64,000 nucleotides of DNA from Geomonas propionica (lineage in GTDB: Bacteria; Desulfobacterota; Desulfuromonadia; Geobacterales; Geobacteraceae): positions 62,001 through 126,000 of the forward strand of contig NZ_JAEMHK010000009.1 in assembly GCF_016458235.1 (NCBI RefSeq). The letters are read 5' to 3'. Shown piece after piece: positions 26,148 through 34,807 of the stretch (the first letter of the stretch is position 1; each line of letters opens with the position of its first letter). The position numbers were made by a program, and so were the translations under genes. Below the pieces are notes generated by a model. It had not been told where the DNA came from. It saw nothing but the letters and a program-made list of their open reading frames with translations, and made no database searches.

Positions 26148-29100
26148 CAATGACCCCTTACAAGGTCGTACGCCCACCTGAGCGGAGCGGTGACCTTCCA
26201 GCTGAGTGACTCGTACAGGGCCGCTATGTGGCGCTCCTTCTCCTCGACGACCTGGTTCAGCTCGCTGTACTTGCTCTCCAACTCCACCAGTTTCGCCTTC
26301 AGCTCGTTGCAGCACTCGCCGTTGGCCGCCGCGCTCTCCGAAAGGTTCGCCTGTTCCTTTTCAACTGCGGCGAGCTTCAGCTTGAGCTGGTCCAGGTGCC
26401 AAAGCAGGGACTGGTGCTCTTCCACCACCTCCACGAAGTCGTCGGCAGAAAGGAGGGAGAAGGCGCGCTTGAACATCTCCTTGTGCTTTTGCGCCGAGGT
26501 CCCCGGGTCTTCCTTGTGCACCCGGCTTATGTTCTTGGTCTGCCGGTTCAGGTAGTTGTAGTGCTCGCAGGTCACCACCTTCAGGTGGGCCGGCCGCTCC
26601 AGTGTCGCCAGCCGTTGCAGCATGTCCCAGTCGATGAAGAAGCTCTTCTCCTCGTCGTACGGTCCCGCCTTCTCGAGGAGCGCCCGGGTGTGGGCCGAGT
26701 TGATGTGGCTTATGTACCACATGGTCTTGTCGGTCAGCACGCCCTTGTTCAGCGGCTTGCTGGAGAGCTTCACCAGCCGGTCTTCCTCTATCCTCACCTC
26801 GATTTCGTAGGCATCGGTGTGCACGAACTGCTGTCCGGTCTGCTCCATGTGGGAAACCGTGGTTTCCAGGTGGTTCGGGTACCAGGTGTCGTCGTCGTCG
26901 AGATAGGCGATGTACTTGCCGGAGCCGCAGGATATGGCGAAGTTCAGCGCCGCGGGTTTCCCCTTGTGCGGAATCGCGCGGTAGTGGATTCTGCCGTCGT
27001 TGAAGCTCTCCACGAGCGGCCCGAGGTCGACGTCTTCGCCGTCCTGCACGAGGTAGAGGTTCCAGTTCGTGAAGCTCTGGCTCCGGATGCTTTCCACGGC
27101 GCTTCTCAGGAAGGTGAGGTTCGGGCGGTAGGTCGGCATGATGATGTCGACATCGGTGGCCTGCGCACCGGCGCCCGCCGCGGCGGGGGGGGGGAGTGAG
27201 CGGAACATGGCGGCCAGCTTCTTCGCTTCGGTGGCCTGATTGAACTTGGTCAGGACGATGTCTTTGCCCGCGGCGCCGAACCGCTGCCGCAAGGGGGCCG
27301 CGTAGCAGAGGGCAATCATGTGGTTCGCGAAGGCGGCTACGTCCCTTTCGTCCGACAGGAGTCCGGTGACACCGTCGAGCACCAGTTCAGGGATACCGGA
27401 GTGACGGGTCGAGACGACGGGGAGACCGGTGGCGCACGCCTCCATGATGGACACGGGAATCCCTTCCCGGTCGCCGTTGGCCCCGGTCACGGAATGCAGC
27501 ACGAAGACGTCTGCGCGCTCCATTTCCGCGATGACCTCCTCGCTGGAGACGGAGCCCCCGAAATGTACGCTCTCGGCGATGCCGAGTTGCGCGGCCAGCT
27601 CCATCATTGCCAGGCGGTGGTAACCGTCACCTAAAAGACGCAGCTCGCTCGCAGGGACGACGCACTTCACTTCCGCGAAGGCCCGCAGAAGGTAGTCGTG
27701 CCCTTTCTTTTCCACGAAGCGACCGATGCTCAAGAAGGTCACCTTGCCCCGGTCGCCCCTCTCCAGGAAGGTGAAGCGGGTGGGGTTGATGCCGCAGCGG
27801 ACGATTTCAATCTTGTCCCGGTAGCGTTCGCCGATCAGGCCCAGGATGTACGCCTTGTTGTACTCCGAGATGGTGACCACCTTGGCCGCCGCTTCCGTCA
27901 AAAGCGTCAGTCTTTTCACCGGACTCTCTTCGTCTATCACCTTGCGGTCCCGCATGAAGATGTCGTAGGCGTGCGCCGTGAAAGAGAAGGGGACGCCGGT
28001 GATCTTCGAGGTGACGAAGGCGACCAGAGCCGACTCGGTGGCGAAATGGGCGTGCATGTGGCCGATGCCGTTTTGTTGCACGTAGGCCGCCGTCAACGCC
28101 GCCTGCAGCGCCAGGACTGGCGCGATGCCGGCTTCGCTCGCCACCCCCTGCGCCGCGGCCAGTAGTTCCTCCCGGTGCGGGTGGGCCTCGGGCTGGGCGA
28201 TGTCGAAGACCTGGTGGTTCAGCTTCGCCATCAAGGTCTCATGGCACTTTTGCGCCGGCAGTATGGAGACCGGATAAACCTCGAGCCCCTCTTCCTGCAT
28301 GGCAATGATCTCGTTGATGACGAAAGTCTCCGAAGGGACCGGGATGTGGCGCAGAATGTAGGCGACCTTCAGGGCACTCGCGCCGGCAGCCGGGGCGGCC
28401 AGACCGGAGTAGAACTTCACCATCTGCGCCGTCACCTTGGCGGTATCGAACACCTTGACCTTCTCCTTGGCCCGGGTTCCCATCGAGGCGAGGTCTGTTC
28501 CGGCAAGGCAGTCGAGGATGGCTTCTTGCAACTGCGCGCTGTCGTTGGGAGGGCAGAGGATCCCTTCCACTCCGTTGTCGATGATCTCGGGGAAGCCGCC
28601 GGAGTCGGAGGTCACCACGGTCTTGCCAAGAGCCATGGCCTCGATGCAGGCATAGGGGAAGTTTTCCCAAAGGGAAGGGAGCACCACGAACTTAGACCTC
28701 TCGATGATCGGGTAGAGGCTCTCGTGCGGGATGTTCTCGATGAAGATGATCCTGTCTTCGTACCCCGCCAGCGCCGCCAGCAGCTTTTGCTTCATGGAGA
28801 CGGAGTTGTGGATGGAGTCGCTGCCGACCAGGACGGCGACAAGACCGGGGGCGGCATCGAGAACCTTGGGCAGCGCTTCTGCCAGAACGTGCGCCCCTTT
28901 CCGGTATTCCAGGCGGCCGAAGAAGAGCAGGTACTCCTTGTCCTGCAGCAGCTCGTCGTAGACGGCAGTGTTGGGCGTGTAGACCTTGAGGTTGAAGAAG
29001 TTAGGTATGACCGCGATGTCCGGTGTGCTCCACTTCTGCCGTACCACCTCAGCCATGGCATGGGTGGGGGACGTGACGGCCGTGGAGAGTTCGGTTTGCA

Positions 29101-29575
29101 GTTTCTCCAGCTCGTCCCGCACCAAGTGTTCCGGCGCCTCGGGCATGTCGTTCAGGTGACGAACCCAGAAGAATGGGGTGTGCAGGCGGGTGACCTTGGC
29201 CGGGCCATCCAGCAGCTTGAAGAGGACCACCGCCTGGGCGCAGGTTTCCGGTGCCTCGATGGTATCGAAGGGGGCGGCGAGGTGCAGCTCCCGGACTTTT
29301 TCGTACACCCGTTGGCTGTAAGAGAGGGTCCAGTGCGACAGGCCGGCGAGTTCCGGCATGGCTTCCAGGTCGACGGGGGAGTGCGGTGTGCGCGATACGC
29401 GGTGCACCGTGACACCCATGTCATCCTTGCTGTATTCCTCGGCGTCGGCGAGGCTGATCACGTGCACCCGGTGCCCCGTGGCGGCTAGTTGGCGCGCCAG
29501 CACCTGGGTGTAGGTGGCAATCCCGCCCCAGTTGGTTTCGGGTGGATATTCTTGTGAAATGAGACAGATATTCAT
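26147..29575 (-). CDS. Three-domain glycosyltransferase (GT4-GT4-GT2) with coiled-coil tail
   Basis: The protein has 1142 residues. Domain 1 (about 1-390) is GT4: MNICLISQEYPPETNWGGIA, LFFGRLEYRKGAHVL, LPSLWENFPYACIEAMALGK. Domain 2 (about 402-785) is a second GT4 of the WcaL-like type: YILRHIPVPSETFV, HAHFATESAL, LSIGRFVEKKGHDYLL, EGIPVSIMEACATGLPV. Domain 3 (about 810-1000) is GT2: IIMPTYRPN, YLDDDDTWYPNHLE. A coiled coil (about 1050-1115) and the terminal motif SLSWKVTAPLRWAYD follow. With three putative active sites it could build a trisaccharide segment. GAGGG lies ahead of the ATG, and its stop is joined to the next gene by TGATG. Confidence 0.93.
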   Translation of the reverse strand: MNICLISQEYPPETNWGGIATYTQVLARQLAATGHRVHVISLADAEEYSKDDMGVTVHRVSRTPHSPVDLEAMPELAGLSHWTLSYSQRVYEKVRELHLAAPFDTIEAPETCAQAVVLFKLLDGPAKVTRLHTPFFWVRHLNDMPEAPEHLVRDELEKLQTELSTAVTSPTHAMAEVVRQKWSTPDIAVIPNFFNLKVYTPNTAVYDELLQDKEYLLFFGRLEYRKGAHVLAEALPKVLDAAPGLVAVLVGSDSIHNSVSMKQKLLAALAGYEDRIIFIENIPHESLYPIIERSKFVVLPSLWENFPYACIEAMALGKTVVTSDSGGFPEIIDNGVEGILCPPNDSAQLQEAILDCLAGTDLASMGTRAKEKVKVFDTAKVTAQMVKFYSGLAAPAAGASALKVAYILRHIPVPSETFVINEIIAMQEEGLEVYPVSILPAQKCHETLMAKLNHQVFDIAQPEAHPHREELLAAAQGVASEAGIAPVLALQAALTAAYVQQNGIGHMHAHFATESALVAFVTSKITGVPFSFTAHAYDIFMRDRKVIDEESPVKRLTLLTEAAAKVVTISEYNKAYILGLIGERYRDKIEIVRCGINPTRFTFLERGDRGKVTFLSIGRFVEKKGHDYLLRAFAEVKCVVPASELRLLGDGYHRLAMMELAAQLGIAESVHFGGSVSSEEVIAEMERADVFVLHSVTGANGDREGIPVSIMEACATGLPVVSTRHSGIPELVLDGVTGLLSDERDVAAFANHMIALCYAAPLRQRFGAAGKDIVLTKFNQATEAKKLAAMFRSLPPPAAAGAGAQATDVDIIMPTYRPNLTFLRSAVESIRSQSFTNWNLYLVQDGEDVDLGPLVESFNDGRIHYRAIPHKGKPAALNFAISCGSGKYIAYLDDDDTWYPNHLETTVSHMEQTGQQFVHTDAYEIEVRIEEDRLVKLSSKPLNKGVLTDKTMWYISHINSAHTRALLEKAGPYDEEKSFFIDWDMLQRLATLERPAHLKVVTCEHYNYLNRQTKNISRVHKEDPGTSAQKHKEMFKRAFSLLSADDFVEVVEEHQSLLWHLDQLKLKLAAVEKEQANLSESAAANGECCNELKAKLVELESKYSELNQVVEEKERHIAALYESLSWKVTAPLRWAYDLVRGH

Positions 29576-29643
29576 GACAGGCCCTCGCCCGGAACGTCAA
29601 AAACTGTAGTTACTAACAAACTCTCGTAGCGCCGGCGCTGTGT

Positions 29644-31767
29644 TCACCTGAAGCTTTTCTCGTAGGCGTCCATCAACGTCTTGGAAACGATGCTCCAATC
29701 GAACGCGAGGGATTTCTCACGTGATTTCGATCCCATCCGCTGTCTCTGGTTGGCATCGGCAACCAGGGCGAGCACGGCAGCAGCCATCTCCTCCGCAGCT
29801 CCGACGCTGCACAACCTGGTGCAATCCTCATCAACGTAGTCCCGGATGCCGCCGATGTCGGTGGTGACGATGGGGAGCCCGCAGGCCATTCCTTCCAGCA
29901 CCGAGTTGTTGGCGGTGCAATCCTTCATCGGTACCACGAGCAGCATCGCCTCCTGGTACTTGGCGAGCAGTTCCGCCTCGGGAATACCGGCGTGGAACCT
30001 GACGTTGGCGCACCCTTCGAAGTGAGGGCGATTTCGCTCAAGCGTCACCACGTCGAGAACAAGCTGCGGCGCCTTCACCGCGAGGATTTTGGAGACCGCG
30101 ACCAGGGTGTCGAAATCCCTCAGCCAGTTGCCGACGAAGAGGATCCGGTCCTCCCGCCTAAGTCCCGGGTTGGGATGGAAGAAGTCGGTGTCAACGCCGT
30201 GCGGCACGAAGTGGATCTTGGCGGGATCGACGAACTGGGAGAAGAACGGGATCTGGTTCGTTCCCACTACGACCACGCCGTCCACGTTCATGAGAGGCTC
30301 CCTGTTCCGGACGAACTCCTGGTGGGCCGCCGGGGGCTGATGGAAGGAAACAAACACCTTCTTGTTCGGATCCTTCGAGCGCTCGGTGTGGTAAAGGGAG
30401 TTCTCGCCGTACAGGTAGTGGCAGACGTGCCGGTGCTCGCCGGCGGCGAACTCGTTCACCGCGCTCTCCAGTTCGAGGTCGCTCGGGTTGTACCAGCTAA
30501 CCTCCCGCTTCGCCTGCTGGTAGCGGCGCTCACGTTCCTCCTCGCTGACGGCGCCGAAGCTGACCGCCTTGGGGAGCCTGCGATTGGGGATGTAGTCGAG
30601 AAAACGATCGTAGCCGGAGTGCGGCGAGTGATGCGCGGTTCTCACGTTCACGAAGTGAACCCTGATCCGGTCGCTAGTCTCCCGCGTCACGGCCCTGAGC
30701 GTCGCCTCCAGGTAGGCGTTGCCCCACCTGAGGTCGGGCTCCAGGTAGTTGGTTTCCGCCCACTCGTTCCAGGATTGCACAAAGATGACCCGCTCGTCTT
30801 CCGGACGGTCCTCGACGAGGTCGACCGCCTCCTCCAGGTGTCGCTCGTACAGTTGAGGTGTGGAGCCGTGCAGGACGAACCCGTTTTTCCCCGAACGCGG
30901 AGTGTTGTCCCAGTTCGGCACGACGCACGGGTGGAAATCGCGACGCAGTGTCTTCTCAGGGAAAGCGTTTTCGACGAAGGACTGGTAGGAATAGACCTGC
31001 GGTAGCTCGGGTTTCTCCTTGCTGAAGAAGCGCCACTTGAGGATCTCTTTCTCGAGTTCCTCGTTGAGCGGTTGCACATCCTGGCGGGTCACCATGGCGA
31101 CCGGCGGGTTGGAGGAGAAGGCGTCGAAGCCGCCGGGTACCGGGTCCCATGGGTAGTCCACCATGGCGACGAAATGGAAGCCGCCGAGCCCTTCCTTGGC
31201 GGCGAGCTCGCGCCAGGTGTTCATGAACAGTTCCGGTTCCTTGAGGTCTTTGGGCTTGTAGACCCCGAAGATGTTCTTGCCGTTGACCTTGAGGTAGCGC
31301 GGGTCGCGGAAGGCGTCGAGCATGTGGTAGAAATGCGCGGTGTAGTCCTCGACGCCGGGGTAGGTCTGCTCGATCAGGATGCGGTCAGGGCAGCCGTGCC
31401 AGACACCGGACCAGGTGTGGTTGGCCCAGGCCAGGCAGAAGGGAAAATCGGGCTTGCCCGACTGCACCACCTCGCGGAAGGGGCGCTCCAGGAGCCTCCT
31501 GCCGCCGCCGAACCAGTAGTGCCAGTAGCAGAACCCTTCGATGCCGTACTCGCGCGCGAGGTTCGCCTGCTCCTCCCGTGACTCGGGGAGGCGCAGGTCG
31601 TAAAAGCCGAGGTCCGCAGGGAGGTTGGGTTGCTGGTGCCCGATGTACAGCGGCTTGGCTTTCACGGTGTTGGTCCACTCGGTGAAACCGGGGCCCCACC
31701 ATTCGTCGTTCTCGGGGATCGGGTGGAACTGGGGGAGGTAAAGGGCTATGAGGCGGGCTTTGGACAT
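29644..31767 (-). CDS. WbsX/GH99-like domain fused to a GT4 glycosyltransferase
   Basis: The protein has 707 residues from the ATG of MSKARLIALYLPQFH; the frame further upstream has no family similarity. Residues about 1-365 form a WbsX/GH99-like domain (PIPENDEWWGPGFTEW, GIEGFCYWHYWFGGGRRLLE, WANHTWSGVWHG, QSWNEWAETNYLEPD) paralogous to the third domain of the 21762-25268 protein. Residues about 430-707 form a GT4 domain (FVPHGVDTDFFHPN, ILFVGNWLRDFDTLV, NSVLEGMACGLPIVTTDIGG). Domain order is therefore reversed relative to the paralogue. The role is probably extension or trimming of the surface glycan; which of the two the WbsX part does is not known. Confidence 0.9.
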   Translation of the reverse strand: MSKARLIALYLPQFHPIPENDEWWGPGFTEWTNTVKAKPLYIGHQQPNLPADLGFYDLRLPESREEQANLAREYGIEGFCYWHYWFGGGRRLLERPFREVVQSGKPDFPFCLAWANHTWSGVWHGCPDRILIEQTYPGVEDYTAHFYHMLDAFRDPRYLKVNGKNIFGVYKPKDLKEPELFMNTWRELAAKEGLGGFHFVAMVDYPWDPVPGGFDAFSSNPPVAMVTRQDVQPLNEELEKEILKWRFFSKEKPELPQVYSYQSFVENAFPEKTLRRDFHPCVVPNWDNTPRSGKNGFVLHGSTPQLYERHLEEAVDLVEDRPEDERVIFVQSWNEWAETNYLEPDLRWGNAYLEATLRAVTRETSDRIRVHFVNVRTAHHSPHSGYDRFLDYIPNRRLPKAVSFGAVSEEERERRYQQAKREVSWYNPSDLELESAVNEFAAGEHRHVCHYLYGENSLYHTERSKDPNKKVFVSFHQPPAAHQEFVRNREPLMNVDGVVVVGTNQIPFFSQFVDPAKIHFVPHGVDTDFFHPNPGLRREDRILFVGNWLRDFDTLVAVSKILAVKAPQLVLDVVTLERNRPHFEGCANVRFHAGIPEAELLAKYQEAMLLVVPMKDCTANNSVLEGMACGLPIVTTDIGGIRDYVDEDCTRLCSVGAAEEMAAAVLALVADANQRQRMGSKSREKSLAFDWSIVSKTLMDAYEKSFR

Positions 31768-31836
31768 TGTGCACGAACTCCAAGTGCGGCCAAAGGGGCG
31801 TGAGGTTTCCGCATCCGCCCCATTGGCCGCCACAGG

Positions 31837-32451
31837 CTACTGGGCGGCGACGACTTTCACGTCATCAAGATAGATGGTAGCCGTAATCGGATCCTTGGTC
31901 CCCTTCTCGATCGACAGGTACCCGTTTATCTTGCCATCCTTTGGTGCCGTAAAAATGGTTCCGATTTGTTGCCACTGCTTCACCTTGGTCATGTCATATT
32001 TGGCGGTAAAGGCGTTGCTGGCAAATTTGTTGTCCTGATAGACGCCGTATTTCACCAGCGGGGGGAATGCAGCCTTGTCCCACGAGTCGATGTACATCCA
32101 GCAGCTGATCTTGTACTTTTTCCCGGCTTCAATGTCGAATTTCGGAGAGGAGGCGAAGTTCCAGACATCGGCCGAGGTCCCGGATACCTTTAGGCTCTCC
32201 TGCCCGTTATGCTTCTGTTCTGTCGAGGTTGCAACAGTCACCCCTTTAGTGCTCGGAATCCACCCTGCTGCTCCACTCTCGAAGTCATAGCTTCCGGTTG
32301 CCTGGGAAGGAGCCGGTGCCGCGACCTGCTGTGCCGGGGGCTGAGCCGGTGCCGGCTCTTTCGCGGTTTCTTCTTTCTTGCAGCCAGTGAAAAAAGATGC
32401 GGCTATCAAAGCGATAGCTACTGTGGATGAAGTGCGTGTAATTGTTCTCAT
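31837..32451 (-). CDS. Lipoprotein with carbohydrate-binding-module-like domain
   Basis: The 204-residue protein starts with a lipoprotein signal ending FFTGC. An acidic/Pro-Ala linker (KEETAKEPAPAQPPAQ) follows, then a ~145-residue beta-sandwich domain (YDFESGAAGWIPSTKG, ISCWMYIDS, AFTAKYDMTKVKQWQQIG, TATIYLDDVKVV). This is the general pattern of carbohydrate-binding modules of the CBM4/9 or jelly-roll type. Aromatic residues at W-N-F, W-M-Y and W-Q-Q would suit sugar stacking. Set among glycosyltransferase genes, it may hold the exported polysaccharide at the outer membrane; this is inference. AAGGAG precedes the ATG. Confidence 0.83.
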   Translation of the reverse strand: MRTITRTSSTVAIALIAASFFTGCKKEETAKEPAPAQPPAQQVAAPAPSQATGSYDFESGAAGWIPSTKGVTVATSTEQKHNGQESLKVSGTSADVWNFASSPKFDIEAGKKYKISCWMYIDSWDKAAFPPLVKYGVYQDNKFASNAFTAKYDMTKVKQWQQIGTIFTAPKDGKINGYLSIEKGTKDPITATIYLDDVKVVAAQ

Positions 32452-32533
32452 GCGTGTCTCCTTCGTAATTAAAACTTCCTTGTTATAGTGGAAAGATGTC
32501 TAAAAAACAAGTTGTTGATTCGCTGCTCATTGT

Positions 32534-34807
32534 CTACTTTCCCCGTGCCAGATCGTAAGCCTTCCGTAGCGGCGCCGTGATTTTCCAGCTCAAGGAATTG
32601 AGCAGATCGTCGATCCTCTGGTCCTTCTCCCGCAGCAGCGAGTCGCAGCATGCCTTCTCCTCCTCCTGCTCCTTTTTAGCCTGCGCCAGTCCCTGTTCCG
32701 CAGCCTTGAGCTTGTGCGCGGTGCTCTCCAGCATTTCGCCGAGGTGACGGATGGTTTCTTCCTTCTCGCCTAGATGTGCTTGGGACTGCGCGCTTTGGCG
32801 CTCCAGTTCTTCCAGGGCTTGGCGGTTGCGCTGTTCATGATCCTGGATTCGGACCGCCTGCTGCTGCAGCCGGCGCTCCAGGTCGCCCCTGAGAGTTTCC
32901 GCAGCCGCCATGTTCTCTTCATGCAGCGCCACGAACTGCGCGACCCGCTCCTGCTCCCGGAACATCTCCTCCTCGACTTGCTGCAGCCGCTGGTTCAGGG
33001 CGGCAATCTCCACGTGCTTCGACTGCAGCTCTTCTTTCAATTCCACCGCGTAGCGTTGTGCTGATGCGAGGTCTGATGTAGCCTCGTCCAGGCTGGCCGC
33101 AAGGCTGACCCGTGTCGCCTCCGCCGCCTCCAAAGCCGATTCCTGTTCCTGCGCCCGCGCCGTCAGGGCTGCAATTTCTGCATCCCGCTGGCGCAACCCC
33201 GCTTCGAGACCACTTTGCAGTGCCGAGCGTTCCGCCAGCTCCAGTTCCATCTGCCTGATCCGCTGATCCCGGCTCTCCAGCTCGGTGGAGCGGTAGTCGA
33301 GGTAACTTTCCAGCTCCGCACGCAGCTCGCGTGCGAGCGCCAGTTCGTCGTTCAGGTCGGCCTTCTGGAGCTTCTTCATCTCCAGCCGCGACTCGAGCTG
33401 CGCGTACCTGTCCTCGACCTCCTTGGCGAGGGACAACAGCTGTTGTGCATGCTCCTGCGCCAGGAGCGTCTTCTGCTGCTCGCAATTCAGCAGTGCCTCC
33501 TGCTGCCGCGACAGCTGGGCGCTCACCTCCGCCAGCTGCCTTTTCTGCAGATTGAGCTCCTGCTCCAGATTCGGGATCACCCGCATGGTTTTCAGGTGCT
33601 CGACGTAGGCCGCCACGAAACTGTCCAGCAGCGATGCCTGGCGCGAGGTGAGCGGCGTCTTCGTTGCGACAGAAAGTTCGCGGTAGAGACTCGAGAAGGC
33701 CTCGACGTACCGTTCCAGGGTGAAGCTGTCGCAGTAGCGCCGACGTCCTGCTTCGCCCATGGCGATCCCACGCGCGGGATCGTTGCAGAGCTCGACGATC
33801 TTCTCTGCCAGTGCCTCGGGGTCCTCGACCGGAACCACGAACCCGGTCTCCCCCTCCAAGACCATCTCGCGGGTCCCGCCGCAGTCGGTCGCCACTACCG
33901 GCCTGCCGTGCGACATGGCCTCGAGGACCACCAGGGGGAAGGCCTCCTTGGTCGAAGGGAGCACGAACAAATCGGAGCCGGCGAGGAGGTCCGCGACGTC
34001 GTTACGGAACCCGAGGTGGAAGACCTTTCCCTCCAGGTCCAGTTCCTTGACCTGCCGCTGCAGGGCGGCAACGGCCTCGGGTGGCCCGGCTCCGGCTATG
34101 GCGAACAGCAGCCCTTCGTCCCGCGCACAGGCTTTTGCGGCCGCCGCCATCAGGTTGTCGAGCCCCTTGTATTTCTGCAGCGACGTGACGCAGACCGCGA
34201 TGTGCTGCTCCGGAGAGGCACCAAGCTCGGCGCGCAGTTTTCCCGGGGCGGTGGGAGTATGGTAGGGAACCCCGTTGTAAATGAGCCGCACCTTGGCAGG
34301 GGCGACGAAACCGGCGAGCTCGTCGCTTACCGCCTGCGAAACGGTGACCGCCTGGTCGGTCAGGAAGTTCACCGACTCGTAGAGCAGGGGGAGGGGTAGG
34401 ATGGATTGCAGGCTCGGGTGCCCGTTCAGGATCTCGTGCAGGTGCCAGACGTGCGGGATTCCTTTCAACGCCGCGGCGACCGCTCCCCAGCAGATCACCG
34501 AGGTGTTGGAGTGGATGACATCCGGCTTCTCCTCGTCGATGATGCGCAGGAGTCGGTCCAGGGCCAGCGGGATCTCGTGTTGGGCGTGGAGCAGCCGTCC
34601 CTCGTTTTTCACCCACCACTCGAGCGGCAGGATGTGGGTCTTCACGCCGAGGCCGGCGAGCCTTTCCTGGAAGGGGCCGTTGGCCGGGAGCACCACCGCC
34701 GTGTCGAAGCGTTCCCGGTCCAGCCCCTCGATCAGTGACAGGGCGCAATTCTCGGCGCCGAACAGGTACGAGGAGTGGGAGATGAAGAGGATTTTCAGCT
34801 TAGGCAT
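32534..34807 (-). CDS. GT4 glycosyltransferase with a very long C-terminal coiled coil
   Basis: The protein has 757 residues. Residues 1-375 form a complete GT4 enzyme (LFISHSSYLFGAENCALSL, HLHEILNGHPSLQ, VTSLQKYKGLDNLM, LPSTKEAFPLVVLEAMSHGR). From about 395 to 730 the sequence is almost continuous heptad-rich coiled coil full of Glu, Gln, Arg and Leu, ending in the shared motif SLSWKITAPLRKAYD. A long coiled coil in an ABC-exported O-antigen system recalls WbdD, where such a rod measures chain length. Here it is attached to a glycosyltransferase rather than a capping enzyme, so a ruler role is only a possibility. The ATG overlaps the stop of the upstream GT2 gene by eight bases (ATGCCTAA). 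Confidence 0.9.
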   Translation of the reverse strand: MPKLKILFISHSSYLFGAENCALSLIEGLDRERFDTAVVLPANGPFQERLAGLGVKTHILPLEWWVKNEGRLLHAQHEIPLALDRLLRIIDEEKPDVIHSNTSVICWGAVAAALKGIPHVWHLHEILNGHPSLQSILPLPLLYESVNFLTDQAVTVSQAVSDELAGFVAPAKVRLIYNGVPYHTPTAPGKLRAELGASPEQHIAVCVTSLQKYKGLDNLMAAAAKACARDEGLLFAIAGAGPPEAVAALQRQVKELDLEGKVFHLGFRNDVADLLAGSDLFVLPSTKEAFPLVVLEAMSHGRPVVATDCGGTREMVLEGETGFVVPVEDPEALAEKIVELCNDPARGIAMGEAGRRRYCDSFTLERYVEAFSSLYRELSVATKTPLTSRQASLLDSFVAAYVEHLKTMRVIPNLEQELNLQKRQLAEVSAQLSRQQEALLNCEQQKTLLAQEHAQQLLSLAKEVEDRYAQLESRLEMKKLQKADLNDELALARELRAELESYLDYRSTELESRDQRIRQMELELAERSALQSGLEAGLRQRDAEIAALTARAQEQESALEAAEATRVSLAASLDEATSDLASAQRYAVELKEELQSKHVEIAALNQRLQQVEEEMFREQERVAQFVALHEENMAAAETLRGDLERRLQQQAVRIQDHEQRNRQALEELERQSAQSQAHLGEKEETIRHLGEMLESTAHKLKAAEQGLAQAKKEQEEEKACCDSLLREKDQRIDDLLNSLSWKITAPLRKAYDLARGK

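Noticed and set aside
24558-26153. 531-codon plus-strand frame opposite two glycosyltransferase genes
   Set aside because: Antisense to genes with complete GT2 motifs; no recognisable domain or signal.
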